Assembly (NCBI GenBank): GCA_964631295.1
Contig: CAZVXI010000064.1
Coordinates: 1-15,702 of the forward strand
Source of the DNA: CAZVXI01 sp964631295
GTDB lineage: Bacteria; Planctomycetota; Phycisphaerae; Phycisphaerales; SM1A02
Length of the DNA: 15,702 nt
Direction: 5' to 3'
Made by a program: the position numbers and the translations under genes. How positions within the stretch are numbered: position 1 is the stretch's first letter; each line of letters opens with the position of its first letter. Shown piece by piece: positions 7,874 through 14,553 of this stretch. The notes under the pieces were generated by a model. The model was not told the origin of the DNA. It saw only the letters and a list, made by a program, of their open reading frames with translations, and did not search any database.

Positions 7874-7879
7874 ATTATA
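7874..7879 (-). promoter_or_regulatory. Candidate -10 box for the nfeD-floA unit
   Basis: On the minus strand these six bases read TATAAT, a perfect sigma-70 -10 hexamer, about 31 bases upstream of the ATG of the long nfeD. A -35 at ideal spacing is not clear; ATGACA (7901-7906 on the minus strand) is 21 bases away, which is long. Seen as a motif only. Confidence 0.35.
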
Positions 7880-7943
7880 GGGACGCATGTTGGCTGAGCA
7901 TGTCATGATTTGTGCTGTGACCGACACGCGTGGCTCAGAGCGC

Positions 7944-7985
7944 AAAAATAGGCGCGGCCGATCCGGGAAAGGATCGGCCGCGCCT
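7944..7985 (-). terminator. Rho-independent terminator of the prepilin-like gene pair
   Basis: The arms 7950-7964 and 7971-7985 are perfectly complementary (15 bp, AGGCGCGGCCGATCC on the + strand) around a 6-base loop GGGAAA. On the minus strand the stem is followed by a T-rich run (ATTTTTG, from the AAAAAT at 7944-7949). It lies about 60 bases downstream of the stop of the gene at 8047-8931 and clearly ends that unit. On the plus strand no T-run follows. Confidence 0.88.
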
Positions 7986-8046
7986 TGCTTGCATCTCGGA
8001 ATCAGCGGCCGATGCCGCATGAGCCCGAGTTCATGTCAACCGGGAA

Positions 8047-8931
8047 TCAGTCCCATTCGGGGACGATGTTGATGTTGCCCGGGGTGCCGAACATGGTCGA
8101 GACCATGAGCAGCCAGCAGTCGTAGCCGTCTGCTGAGTTCGGGCCGGTGCCGGTCTGGTTGCGGAAGACGTTGTCTTCGTTGGTGCCACCACCGGACTGA
8201 CGATAGAACACACCATCCGGCCAGAAGGTCTTGCTCACTTCAACGTGGTTATCGTTGAAGCAGAGGTTGCCAACCCACTCGCGCTCACCACCGTGGATGA
8301 GAAGCGTGATCGACTCTTCGTAATCGGTCGCGACATCGTCGTTACCGTCACGCACGCCACGGTTGCCGGCGATGACCCACTTGGAGTCGGTGGTATCACG
8401 CCACTGACGGGTCTTGCGCTCGCCGGCGAGCGGCATGTGCGCGTAGGAGACGTTCGAGCCGACGCCCGGATCGCTCACGACAGCAACGAAGGTCGTGTCC
8501 CAGTAGGTGTTCGCCATCGGGGCGTACGAGTCGTAGTTGTAGTCTTCCTTCGCGAAGACGTTCGGGCTGGGCTCAGTCGGGCCCACGCAGATGTTCGCAC
8601 TGAAGTAGTTCTGCGCGATGCAGGCCGAGAACACGTTGGCAGTCGAGTTGGCGAGGACGTCCTCAGGACCCTTGCCCGGGACCGGACGGACGGTGCCGTC
8701 GACTTCCACCGGCAGACGGTTGATGAGGCCCGGTGTCGGGAAGATGCCTTCGAACTCGCCGGAGAAGACGACCCACGCCGTGTGAATCTGTTCGATTTGG
8801 GTTCCATCGGTGAGCTGCTTGGCATTCGCACGGGCCTTCTGCAATGCAGGCAGAAGCAGCCCGATGAGCAAGGCGATGATCGCCATGACCACCAGCAACT
8901 CAATAAGGGTAAAACCACGATTCCGCTTCAT
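8047..8931 (-). CDS. Prepilin-type N-terminal cleavage/methylation protein (tandem paralogue 2)
   Basis: 294 residues from ATG 8931, chosen because GGAG lies 9 bases before it and the prepilin signal starts there; an in-frame ATG at 8967 adds a non-conserved extension. The N-end reads MKRNRGFTLIELLVV: basic leader, Gly6 before the cleavage point, Phe7, and Glu11 at +5, followed by a hydrophobic helix to LLLPALQKARANAKQ. It would be processed by prepilin peptidase and assembled through a type II secretion/pilus-like machine. The large C-domain contains FPTPGLINR, GPTEPSPNVF, NVSYAHM, ERKTRQWRDT and HGGEREWVGNLCFNDNHVE (213-231), the last resembling the H..G.N..F.DGHV motif seen in planctomycete prepilins. 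It is paralogous to the gene 63 bases upstream. Specific role unknown. Confidence 0.9.
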   Translation of the reverse strand: MKRNRGFTLIELLVVMAIIALLIGLLLPALQKARANAKQLTDGTQIEQIHTAWVVFSGEFEGIFPTPGLINRLPVEVDGTVRPVPGKGPEDVLANSTANVFSACIAQNYFSANICVGPTEPSPNVFAKEDYNYDSYAPMANTYWDTTFVAVVSDPGVGSNVSYAHMPLAGERKTRQWRDTTDSKWVIAGNRGVRDGNDDVATDYEESITLLIHGGEREWVGNLCFNDNHVEVSKTFWPDGVFYRQSGGGTNEDNVFRNQTGTGPNSADGYDCWLLMVSTMFGTPGNINIVPEWD

Positions 8932-8933
8932 AG

Positions 8934-8950
8934 TCAAGTACTCCACTTGA
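8934..8950 (-). promoter_or_regulatory. Inverted repeat enclosing the Shine-Dalgarno of the second prepilin gene
   Basis: TCAAGT (8934-8939) and ACTTGA (8945-8950) are exact inverted copies around a 5-base loop. On the minus strand the loop reads GGAGT, the Shine-Dalgarno of the gene starting at 8931. The mRNA could thus form a small hairpin presenting or hiding the ribosome binding site. The stem is only 6 bp and AT-containing, so regulation is speculative. Confidence 0.35.
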
Positions 8951-8994
8951 TTAGTTCTTGTTTTCATAAATCACACTTTGCTGATGGTTCAGGA

Positions 8995-9876
8995 TCAGAA
9001 CGCCAGGGGGTCGTACACAGTCGGGACAGAGTTGTCGGTCGAACCTGCCTGACCCGGCGACATGACGAGGTAGGCGTCGGCGCCAGCAAAGCCAGTGCCG
9101 AAGTCTGTGAACTCAGCAGCGAAGATGTTGTCCTTGCTGAACCCGACGGTGTCGGTCGCTTCGTAGCTCACACCGTTCGGGAAGAAGTTGTCGATGGTGG
9201 CGGCAGAGTTGTCGCCGAAGACGATGTTGCCGACCCACTGACGATCCGCACCGTGCAACTGCAGGGTGAGCGAGTCGTTGTACTGGTTTCCATCGATGAT
9301 GCCATCTTCGGTGCCACGTGTCGACATGATCGGGACGCCGGATTCCTGGGTGTCGCGCCAGTTGTCCTTCTTCCGACGACCGCAGATGGCCATGTGGAAG
9401 TAGGACACGTTGGATTCGTTCTGCAGATCAGCCTGGAAGTTGACATCCCAGTACTGGTCCACACTCGGGGACGGATCATACGCGCTGTAGTCGTAGTCTT
9501 CGTCTTCAATAACAAACGGGCTGGTCTCAGTTGGACCAAGGGTGATGTCAGGGTTGAAAAACTCCAGTGCGATCAACGCAGAAAACAGCGGTGCGGTCAG
9601 GTTGACCGTCGTGTCTTCCTGGCCACGACCGGGAAGGTTCTGGCCGGTGTAGACGTCCACCTGCCGGTCGATCAGACCCGGCGTTGGCAGTCGGTTCTTG
9701 TTGTCCTCCGCCCAGACCAGCATGGACTGGTGGATTTCGCGGATCTGCGTCTTGTCTTTCATCGAAGCTGCGTTACGACGTGCCTTGGCAAGTGCCGGCA
9801 GCAGCAGGCCGATCAGAAGGGCGATGATCGCCACAACAACCAGCAGTTCGATGAGCGTAAAACCTCGCTTATTCAT
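8995..9876 (-). CDS. Prepilin-type N-terminal cleavage/methylation protein (tandem paralogue 1)
   Basis: 293 residues from ATG 9876, preferred over an in-frame ATG at 9954 because AAGGA is 9 bases before it and the prepilin leader begins there: MNKRGFTLIELLVVVAIIA, with Gly5, Phe6 and Glu10 (+5). The hydrophobic helix ends in LLLPALAKARRNAASM. The C-domain shares with the downstream paralogue PTPGLI, GPTE-SP, DYDYSAY, YWD, SNVSYFHM, WRDT, RG-DG, HGADRQWVGNIVFGDN and the F-P-GV-Y block, so the two arose by tandem duplication and diverged strongly. It is the first gene of the pair; the shared terminator lies beyond the second. Expected at the cell envelope after processing by prepilin peptidase. 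Whether it is a major pilin, a pseudopilin or an adhesin cannot be told. Confidence 0.9.
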   Translation of the reverse strand: MNKRGFTLIELLVVVAIIALLIGLLLPALAKARRNAASMKDKTQIREIHQSMLVWAEDNKNRLPTPGLIDRQVDVYTGQNLPGRGQEDTTVNLTAPLFSALIALEFFNPDITLGPTETSPFVIEDEDYDYSAYDPSPSVDQYWDVNFQADLQNESNVSYFHMAICGRRKKDNWRDTQESGVPIMSTRGTEDGIIDGNQYNDSLTLQLHGADRQWVGNIVFGDNSAATIDNFFPNGVSYEATDTVGFSKDNIFAAEFTDFGTGFAGADAYLVMSPGQAGSTDNSVPTVYDPLAF

Positions 9877-10575
9877 GTTTGCGATTCCTTGTACTCCGAA
9901 CCTTTTGGTGCTCAGGTGATGCCTGCCCACTGGCAAACACTCTCCTGAACACACGTTAGAAAAAATACATTCAGGTCAGATGCCCGTTGTTGATGTACGC
10001 ATAATGAATCCGACATGTCCTCGCACACCTGGACTGAATGACTACACAACGATCTCACACGTCCGACGAATCCGTTCGACGGCGTGAATACATTCGAGTT
10101 GAGCCGCGGGGTGCCGTGACAGGTGGTCCCGCCGACGCGTCCGAGAATCCTGAGAATCGAGGAGTTGCGACGCCACGCCGCCTCATGCCAGGTGTCTGAC
10201 CGGATGTGTCACACCTGAATGCCATTTCCGACCATCGGAAACCGGCACGGCTTGGCTTCTTGACTCATTGGGATGGGCTGGAGCAAACTCCGGCACGATC
10301 CCGCCGCGATTCTGAGTTCGGGTGCGAGGGCCAGCAGCCAACGCACGGCTCAGAGTGTCAGGTTGTCGATGCTTGCGGCGGCATTAAGGGCCGGAAGGCC
10401 AAATGAGGGCGTCCGAATCAAATATTCATTTGCCGCAAGAATCATTGACGGTGCGCACCCGTCTTATTCGCAATGTACTGGCTTTCAGTATACCGTCAAC
10501 CATCAATCTTTTGAGAATGCGGCGAAAAGGCCGCAGATGTTCCAAAAAATAGCGTACAACGCGGATTTTGACCCC
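9877..10575. other. Long intergenic region between divergent genes; several hairpins, no gene called
   Basis: About 700 bases between the divergent prepilin and RidA genes. The RidA frame stays open upstream to 10273, but that stretch lacks family similarity. Inverted repeats seen: CAGGTGT/ACACCTG (10189-10195, 10211-10217); TTTCCGA-CCA-TCGGAAA (10225-10241); GCTGGAG-CAAA-CTCCGGC (10277-10294, one G-T pair); GGCC-GGAA-GGCC (10389-10400); and TGCGGC-GAAAAG-GCCGCA (10518-10535). They could be a structured leader of the RidA mRNA or a separate RNA; no known riboswitch class was recognised. TTGACT (10260-10265) and TTGACG (10445-10450) are -35-like, but neither has a good -10. Confidence 0.45.
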
Positions 10576-11043
10576 ATGAGCAACGTTTTTGACCGTCTGA
10601 AAGCCCTTGGACTCGAACTTCCCGATGCTCCAAAACCCGTCGCGGCCTATGTCCCGGCCGTCCGGGCGGGGAGCTTGATCTTCGTGAGCGGCCAGATTCC
10701 GTTGAAAGAAGGTGCAGTCGCATGGACCGGGCCGGTACCCTCCATGCAGTCGGTCGAGCATGCCACCGATGCCGCCCGCCAGTGCGTCCTCAACGCCATT
10801 GCGGTCGTCGCATCCATGCTGGATGGCGATCTTGAGAAGGTCCGCCGGATCGTGCGTGTGGGGGTGTTCGTTCAGTCTGACGCTGGCTTCGAAGGCCAGC
10901 CGAAGGTCGCCAATGGTGCCAGCGAGTTGCTGCAGGAGCTCTTCGGCGAGGCGGGCAGGCACGCGCGGGCGGCTGTCGGCTCCGTTGGGCTGCCGCTCAA
11001 CTCGACCGTGGAGGTTGAGATGATCGTGGAAGTGGCGGGATGA
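10576..11043 (+). CDS. RidA family protein (YjgF/YER057c/UK114), enamine/imine deaminase-like
   Basis: 155 residues from ATG 10576. MSNVFDRLKALGLELPDAPK, PVAAYVPAVRAGSLIFVSGQ and the downstream pattern match the roughly 153-residue RidA subgroup found in many proteobacteria and planctomycetes. SGQIPLKEG (38-46) is the conserved core strand. HARAAVGSVGLPLNSTVEVEMI (129-150) is the C-terminal signature; Arg131 corresponds to the Arg that binds the substrate carboxylate in RidA (Arg105 in Salmonella). Members hydrolyse reactive 2-aminoacrylate and related imines or act in amine catabolism; which applies here is unknown. The trimeric fold has sites between subunits. The start lacks a clear Shine-Dalgarno and was chosen from family length. 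A CCGCGG/CCGCGG hairpin (11045-11067) directly follows the stop. Confidence 0.9.
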   Translation: MSNVFDRLKALGLELPDAPKPVAAYVPAVRAGSLIFVSGQIPLKEGAVAWTGPVPSMQSVEHATDAARQCVLNAIAVVASMLDGDLEKVRRIVRVGVFVQSDAGFEGQPKVANGASELLQELFGEAGRHARAAVGSVGLPLNSTVEVEMIVEVAG

Positions 11044-11173
11044 GCCGCGGAGTGCTGCCATCCGCGGGTCGACTGGCTTGATTCTGTAACGCGAAAGGCC
11101 GGGCTTCGTACAAGAAGGTGAAGCTGCGGCTCTGGATCGAATCCGGCCGCCCAACTCCTGGAGCTCACCTCCC

Positions 11174-12127
11174 ATGACACGAATGCTCACAGTCGCCGTC
11201 GCGTGCCTCGCGTTGACCATGCCGGCTGCCCCCACGTCGGCCGATGAACTCAATCGCGGGTGGGTCGCACCTGATGCCGAGTGGGTCCTCCATATTGACA
11301 TCGAGCGTGTGCTGACGTCGCAGATTGGCGAGAGCCTCCGCGCCGATGCTGACCTGCAGGAGGCGCGCAAAGAGGTCCTGCGCGAAGTCAACTTCGACAT
11401 GCTCGAGGATATGCACGGCCTGACTGCCTACGGCCGTCGCGAATGGGGCGAGCGTGGCGTCCTGATCGCAACGACCACCGCTGCTGCGGACCACCTGCTT
11501 GAAGCGGTGCGCGCTGAAGCCCTCGACTATCAGTCCTTCGAGGCCGGCGTATACACCATTCACAGTTTCGATGCTGAGGACGGCCGTGTGTATGCCTACC
11601 TCGGCCGGCGGGGCGAGGGGCGCGTGCTCGTGATGAGTGACGATGGTGACATCGTCGTCGAAACGCTCGGTGTGATGCGCGATCGCGAGCGGGCGTACGG
11701 CGGCGTTGATGTACCCGAAGGCACGCTGTTGATCGCCAACGCCACCGAGTTCGAGCGTCTGCCTGATTTCGACCCGACATCGCAGATCCTGCGCGAGGCA
11801 GAGCGTGTTTCGTTGCTCGTGCGTGAGGATCCCCGGGACAGTCTCATCACGCAGTTGACCGTCGGCGCAGAATCACAACAGCAGGCAGAGGACATCGCTG
11901 ATGTTGTCAACGGCCTGCTCGCGCTCGGCCGACTGATCGCCCGCGAAGAAGCCGACCTTGCGTTCCTCGTGGAGCTCGCAGAAGGCATCAAGGTCGAGGC
12001 GGATGGTGCTTTGCTCACGCTGAGCATCACGCTGACGCCTGAGATGGCAGATGAGATCTTCCGCGAGTCGCGCAGCCAGGAGATCGACTGGGACTGGCAG
12101 GGCAATGACGACTGGGATGACGCCTGA
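11174..12127 (+). CDS. Secreted protein of unknown function
   Basis: 317 residues; not recognised as a named family. ATG 11174 is preceded by GGAG (11160-11163) at 10 bases. Residues 1-23 form a signal peptide (MLTVAVACLALTMPAAPTSA then DE), so the protein is exported. The mature part is acidic and lacks further membrane segments. It has alternating strand/helix patterns such as GVLIATTTAAADHLLEAV, YTIHSFDAEDGRVYAYLG, GTLLIANATEFERLPDF and ADGALLTLSITLTPEMADEIF, reminiscent of planctomycete periplasmic proteins that contain two similar alpha/beta halves. The C-end is a Trp/Asp-rich tail (DWDWQGNDDWDDA). The ECF sigma gene starts 15 bases after its stop, so the two are probably co-transcribed. 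A structured leader may lie in 11042-11150, where GGCCGG/CCGGCC also pair. Function is not inferred further. Confidence 0.75.
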   Translation: MTRMLTVAVACLALTMPAAPTSADELNRGWVAPDAEWVLHIDIERVLTSQIGESLRADADLQEARKEVLREVNFDMLEDMHGLTAYGRREWGERGVLIATTTAAADHLLEAVRAEALDYQSFEAGVYTIHSFDAEDGRVYAYLGRRGEGRVLVMSDDGDIVVETLGVMRDRERAYGGVDVPEGTLLIANATEFERLPDFDPTSQILREAERVSLLVREDPRDSLITQLTVGAESQQQAEDIADVVNGLLALGRLIAREEADLAFLVELAEGIKVEADGALLTLSITLTPEMADEIFRESRSQEIDWDWQGNDDWDDA

Positions 12128-12142
12128 CGCGCCGGAGTGTTG

Positions 12143-12808
12143 ATGCATCAACTGCCAAAGGTGAGCGATGAGCCGCGACCTCCCGATGATCTTCGGGAGT
12201 TCGTCGCGCGCGCTCAGCGCGGCTCGCTTGATGCGTTCAGCCAGATCATGCGTGCCCTGCAGGATCGGTTGTACAACTTCCTCAGACAGCGCACCGCCAG
12301 CGACCACGATGCAGAAGACCTCACGCAGGAGACATTTCTTCGCGCCTGGCGTGAGATTGCCAAATACGGCGCCCGCCATGCATTCTCAACGTGGCTGTTC
12401 ACGATCGGGTCGCGGCTTGCCATTGATCGCAATCGCGCGCGAACACTGTCGATGGCGGCCGACGTCGACCGGGTGTCGGAGGCAACATCAACGGTTCATC
12501 CGGCAGATCGCCTCGCGACACTGGAAGCGAGCGCGAATATCTGGGAGATCGCGCAGCGTGTGTTGACGGACACACAGCGCGCAGCGCTCTGGCTTCGATG
12601 TGCTGAAGACCTGCCTCCCGCGACGATCGCGCGCATTCTGGAGATGCCTGCTACGGATTGCGTGTCGGCAACTGGAAGTCCGTCTTCGCATTCGTCGGAT
12701 TGCGCAGCAGCGCCTCGAACTCGGCGATCGGAATCACATCTGCGGAGCCGTCGGAGAAACCCACCGCCACGTTCTGCTGCGCTGCGTACATCTCCTGGTC
12801 GTACATGA
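12143..12808 (+). CDS. ECF RNA polymerase sigma factor with a disrupted sigma-4 end
   Basis: Start ATG 12143 has GGAG 6 bases upstream; an in-frame GTG lies at 12137. The sigma-2 region spans about residues 20-100: LDAFSQIMRALQDRLYNFLR, then DAEDLTQETFLRAWREI (core-binding 2.2) and FSTWLFTIGSRLAIDRNRAR (2.3-2.4). Sigma-4 begins near residue 136 with RVLTDTQRAALWLR and LPPATIARILEM, the first helices of the DNA-binding HTH. After TDCV the frame turns into Ser/Pro/Arg-rich sequence where a recognition helix and basic tail are expected, and it runs 158 bases into the convergent gene. One base skipped near 12664 would give RQLEVRLRIRRIAQQRLEL, which looks like a normal sigma-4 end, but that frame has no stop for another ~540 bases. 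It may be truncated, frameshifted or mis-sequenced. No anti-sigma gene is next to it. Confidence 0.8.
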   Translation: MHQLPKVSDEPRPPDDLREFVARAQRGSLDAFSQIMRALQDRLYNFLRQRTASDHDAEDLTQETFLRAWREIAKYGARHAFSTWLFTIGSRLAIDRNRARTLSMAADVDRVSEATSTVHPADRLATLEASANIWEIAQRVLTDTQRAALWLRCAEDLPPATIARILEMPATDCVSATGSPSSHSSDCAAAPRTRRSESHLRSRRRNPPPRSAALRTSPGRT

Positions 12809-13235
12809 CGATCATCGGCCCGGTCGCGTGCTGGATCGTCATGTCGAACGGCTGACTGTATGTCCAGTAATCATCGCCGACGCCATCATCATCGAACGGC
12901 GAGTCGAGCACCATCGAAGTGATCAACTGCGCGTCGATGAGCGCCTGCGTGTCGATCACGACCATCGTGGTCGTCAGAGCGGCATCTGTGGGCGCATCAG
13001 CATCATCGGAGATATTCATCAGCTCTTCGTCCATGGCGTTCAAGTCGGCGGATATCAGCACTTCGGTGATGTTGAACTCGCTGCGCAGACCCTGAGCGGT
13101 CGTGCGCGCCTGCGTGAGTGCGGGCAACAGCAGCGCAATGAGCACGGCAATCATGCATCCGCCGATCAGCACCAGCACGCCGAGAACGATGAGCACGATT
13201 TGTAACGTCGTCAAGCCACGCCGCGTGTGTGTCAT
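12651..13235 (-). CDS. Variant prepilin-like / pseudopilin protein lacking Glu+5
   Basis: 194 residues from ATG 13235, preceded by GAGG 8 bases upstream; an in-frame ATG at 13292 adds a non-conserved stretch overlapping the upstream gene. The N-end reads MTHTRRGLTTLQIVLIVL: basic leader and Gly7 as in prepilins, but Leu-Thr-Thr-Leu-Gln where Phe-Thr-Leu-Ile-Glu is usual, so the +5 Glu is Gln12. The hydrophobic helix is longer than usual and has a Gly-Gly-Cys (25-27). It ends in LLLPALTQARTTAQGL (35-50), exactly as in planctomycete prepilins. The C-domain has DSPFDDDGVGDDYWTYSQP and QNVAVGFSDGSADVIPIAEF (155-173), like the N..VGF.DGH.. motif of the tandem prepilins. It is 53 bases after the transaldolase gene. 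Could be a non-cleaved or minor pseudopilin. Confidence 0.8.
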   Translation of the reverse strand: MTHTRRGLTTLQIVLIVLGVLVLIGGCMIAVLIALLLPALTQARTTAQGLRSEFNITEVLISADLNAMDEELMNISDDADAPTDAALTTTMVVIDTQALIDAQLITSMVLDSPFDDDGVGDDYWTYSQPFDMTIQHATGPMIVMYDQEMYAAQQNVAVGFSDGSADVIPIAEFEALLRNPTNAKTDFQLPTRNP

Positions 13236-13288
13236 ATGTTCAACCTCACTTTTTTGTCTTGATGCGCAGCCGCATGCGGCGCTCTTCA

Positions 13289-13957
13289 TCATGCCAGCGC
13301 CGGTTCGCGGGTCGCCCGGCTGGTCTTCTCCCAGTCGGCGAGGAACTTCTCGAGGCCGATGTCCGTCAGCGGGTGTTTCATCATTTGCTGAATCACCTTG
13401 AATGGCACTGTGGCGACATCCGCACCGATGAGCGCCGACTGCACGAGATGCTGCGGGTGGCGAATCGATGCAGCGAGGATCTTCGTCTCGTAGCCGTAGT
13501 TGTCGTAGATCTGCCGGATCTGCTGGATAATCTCCATGCCGTCGCCGGAGATGTCATCGACCCGGCCGACAAACGGGCTGACAAGAAACGCGCCTGCCTT
13601 TGCCACGAGCAGCGCCTGCAATGGCTGGAAGCACAGCGTCATGTTGGTGCGCACGCCACGATCACTGAGCGTCTTGCACGCCTTGAGCCCCTCGGGGATG
13701 CAGGGCAGCTTGATGACGATATTGTCAGCGATTTTAATGAGTTGGTCGGCCTCAGCAATCATGCCATCGTGCTCGGTGGCGACGACTTCCGCGCTCACCG
13801 GCCCAGGCACGATGTCGCATATTTCCTTCATGCGATCGTGAAAGTCGACACCCTCCTTGGCGATCAGCGATGGGTTGGTGGTCACGCCGTCCAGCACGCC
13901 GAGCGAAGCGGCTTCACGAATTTCATCAAGATTGGCGGTATCGATGTAGAGTTGCAT
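13289..13957 (-). CDS. Transaldolase, TalC/FSA-type small form
   Basis: 222 residues from ATG 13957; an in-frame ATG at 14014 gives a 19-residue non-family extension. Transfers dihydroxyacetone units between sugar phosphates in the pentose phosphate pathway; cytosolic, decameric in characterised relatives. MQLYIDTANLDEIREAASLG, VLDGVTTNPSLIAKEG, NIVIKLPCIPEGLKA with Schiff-base Lys83, TNMTLCFQPLQALLVAKAGA, SPFVGRVDD and ASIRHPQHL are all family motifs. In fructose-6-phosphate aldolase the active site has Gln and Tyr; here the equivalent positions are Glu57 (SAEVVA) and Phe129 (SPFVGR), the true transaldolase pattern. No clear Shine-Dalgarno precedes the ATG. Identification is firm, subtype probable. 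Confidence 0.95.
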   Translation of the reverse strand: MQLYIDTANLDEIREAASLGVLDGVTTNPSLIAKEGVDFHDRMKEICDIVPGPVSAEVVATEHDGMIAEADQLIKIADNIVIKLPCIPEGLKACKTLSDRGVRTNMTLCFQPLQALLVAKAGAFLVSPFVGRVDDISGDGMEIIQQIRQIYDNYGYETKILAASIRHPQHLVQSALIGADVATVPFKVIQQMMKHPLTDIGLEKFLADWEKTSRATREPALA

Positions 13958-14145
13958 GGAGAGATTGTAGATAAGGGAGCAGGGAACGGGCAGCAGGCGG
14001 CGGAGATCAGACAACTCATGAAGCGACGCGACTTGTCGCAGTCGCGAGAGGAACAGAGATCAGAAAACGGGAACGGGTGCAGACAACTGTAAAATGCTTT
14101 GAGACAGTCTGTTACCGAGCTATGTGTTGCTGCTGGCGGGCCTCC

Positions 14146-14171
14146 ATCTGTCATAGCCACGACAGATTTTT
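14146..14171 (+). terminator. Weak terminator-like hairpin on the + strand
   Basis: ATCTGTC (14146-14152) pairs with GACAGAT (14161-14167) around an 8-base loop, and TTTTT (14167-14171) follows on the + strand. The stem has only three G-C pairs. No + strand gene ends just upstream, so it would have to end a small RNA or be accidental. Confidence 0.25.
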
Positions 14172-14183
14172 CCGGTTTCACTC

Positions 14184-14189
14184 TTGACA
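14184..14189 (+). promoter_or_regulatory. Candidate -35 box upstream of the PEP-CTERM-type gene
   Basis: Perfect TTGACA. At 17-base spacing the -10 position reads CAGACT, only 3 of 6 matching; CATAGT further on is at 24 bases. If used, the transcript would carry a leader of about 420 bases through the inverted-repeat region. Confidence 0.25.
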
Positions 14190-14553
14190 ACGAAAAGCAC
14201 AGGGTGCAGACTCCATAGTCTCAGACCTTGACGAGAGGGAAAGGTCAGAGTCGGCGATGCCGATGGTCCATCGGATTTCGTCGAACGACGACAAGGATGC
14301 GTTCTTTCGTCGTTCCAACTTTCCTCGGCCGGCCCGCATTCTGCGGTGCAAGCCAGGCCGTGTCCAACAAGAAGAGAATGAGAGCGCGTTGTTGCGTTGC
14401 GCCTGACCGGGCTGCACGCAGCGACGAAAGTCAGCGGTCTGTTCGCGGAGATCCCGACCGAGTGTGTTGGGCGCGAGCGGAGCGAGCTTCGGCGCTTCGG
14501 TCCTGGCCGCGTAACCAGGGGGCGTCGGGATGGAGACCACGGCCCGCACTCAT

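Noticed and set aside
8245..9948. A 567-codon open frame on the + strand antisense to both prepilin genes
   Set aside because: It crosses two clear prepilin genes and their intergenic gap, has no recognisable domain and is rich in Arg, Val and Asp as expected from the reverse of biased codons. The minus-strand genes have full family motifs.
11080..11160. tRNA-like stretch GGATCGAATCC upstream of the secreted-protein gene
   Set aside because: It resembles a T-arm, but no D-arm, anticodon stem or matching acceptor stem could be found, and the loop reads ATCGAAT rather than TTCGAAT.
12600..13205. + strand open frame that contains a sigma-4-like stretch
   Set aside because: Beyond the first ~25 residues it is the exact codon-aligned antisense of the pseudopilin gene and shows no protein features, so it is not called as a gene. 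The sigma-4-like part is discussed under the sigma factor.
13262..13275. GCCGCATGCGGC palindrome between transaldolase and pseudopilin genes as a terminator
   Set aside because: On the minus strand it is followed by an A-run, not a T-run, and the genes are only 53 bases apart, so it is probably not a terminator.
14190..14330. RNase P, SRP or tmRNA gene in the hairpin-rich region
   Set aside because: GAGAGGGAAAGGTC loosely recalls the RNase P GAGGAAAGUCC element, but the rest of the conserved core was not found; no SRP or tmRNA signature was seen.
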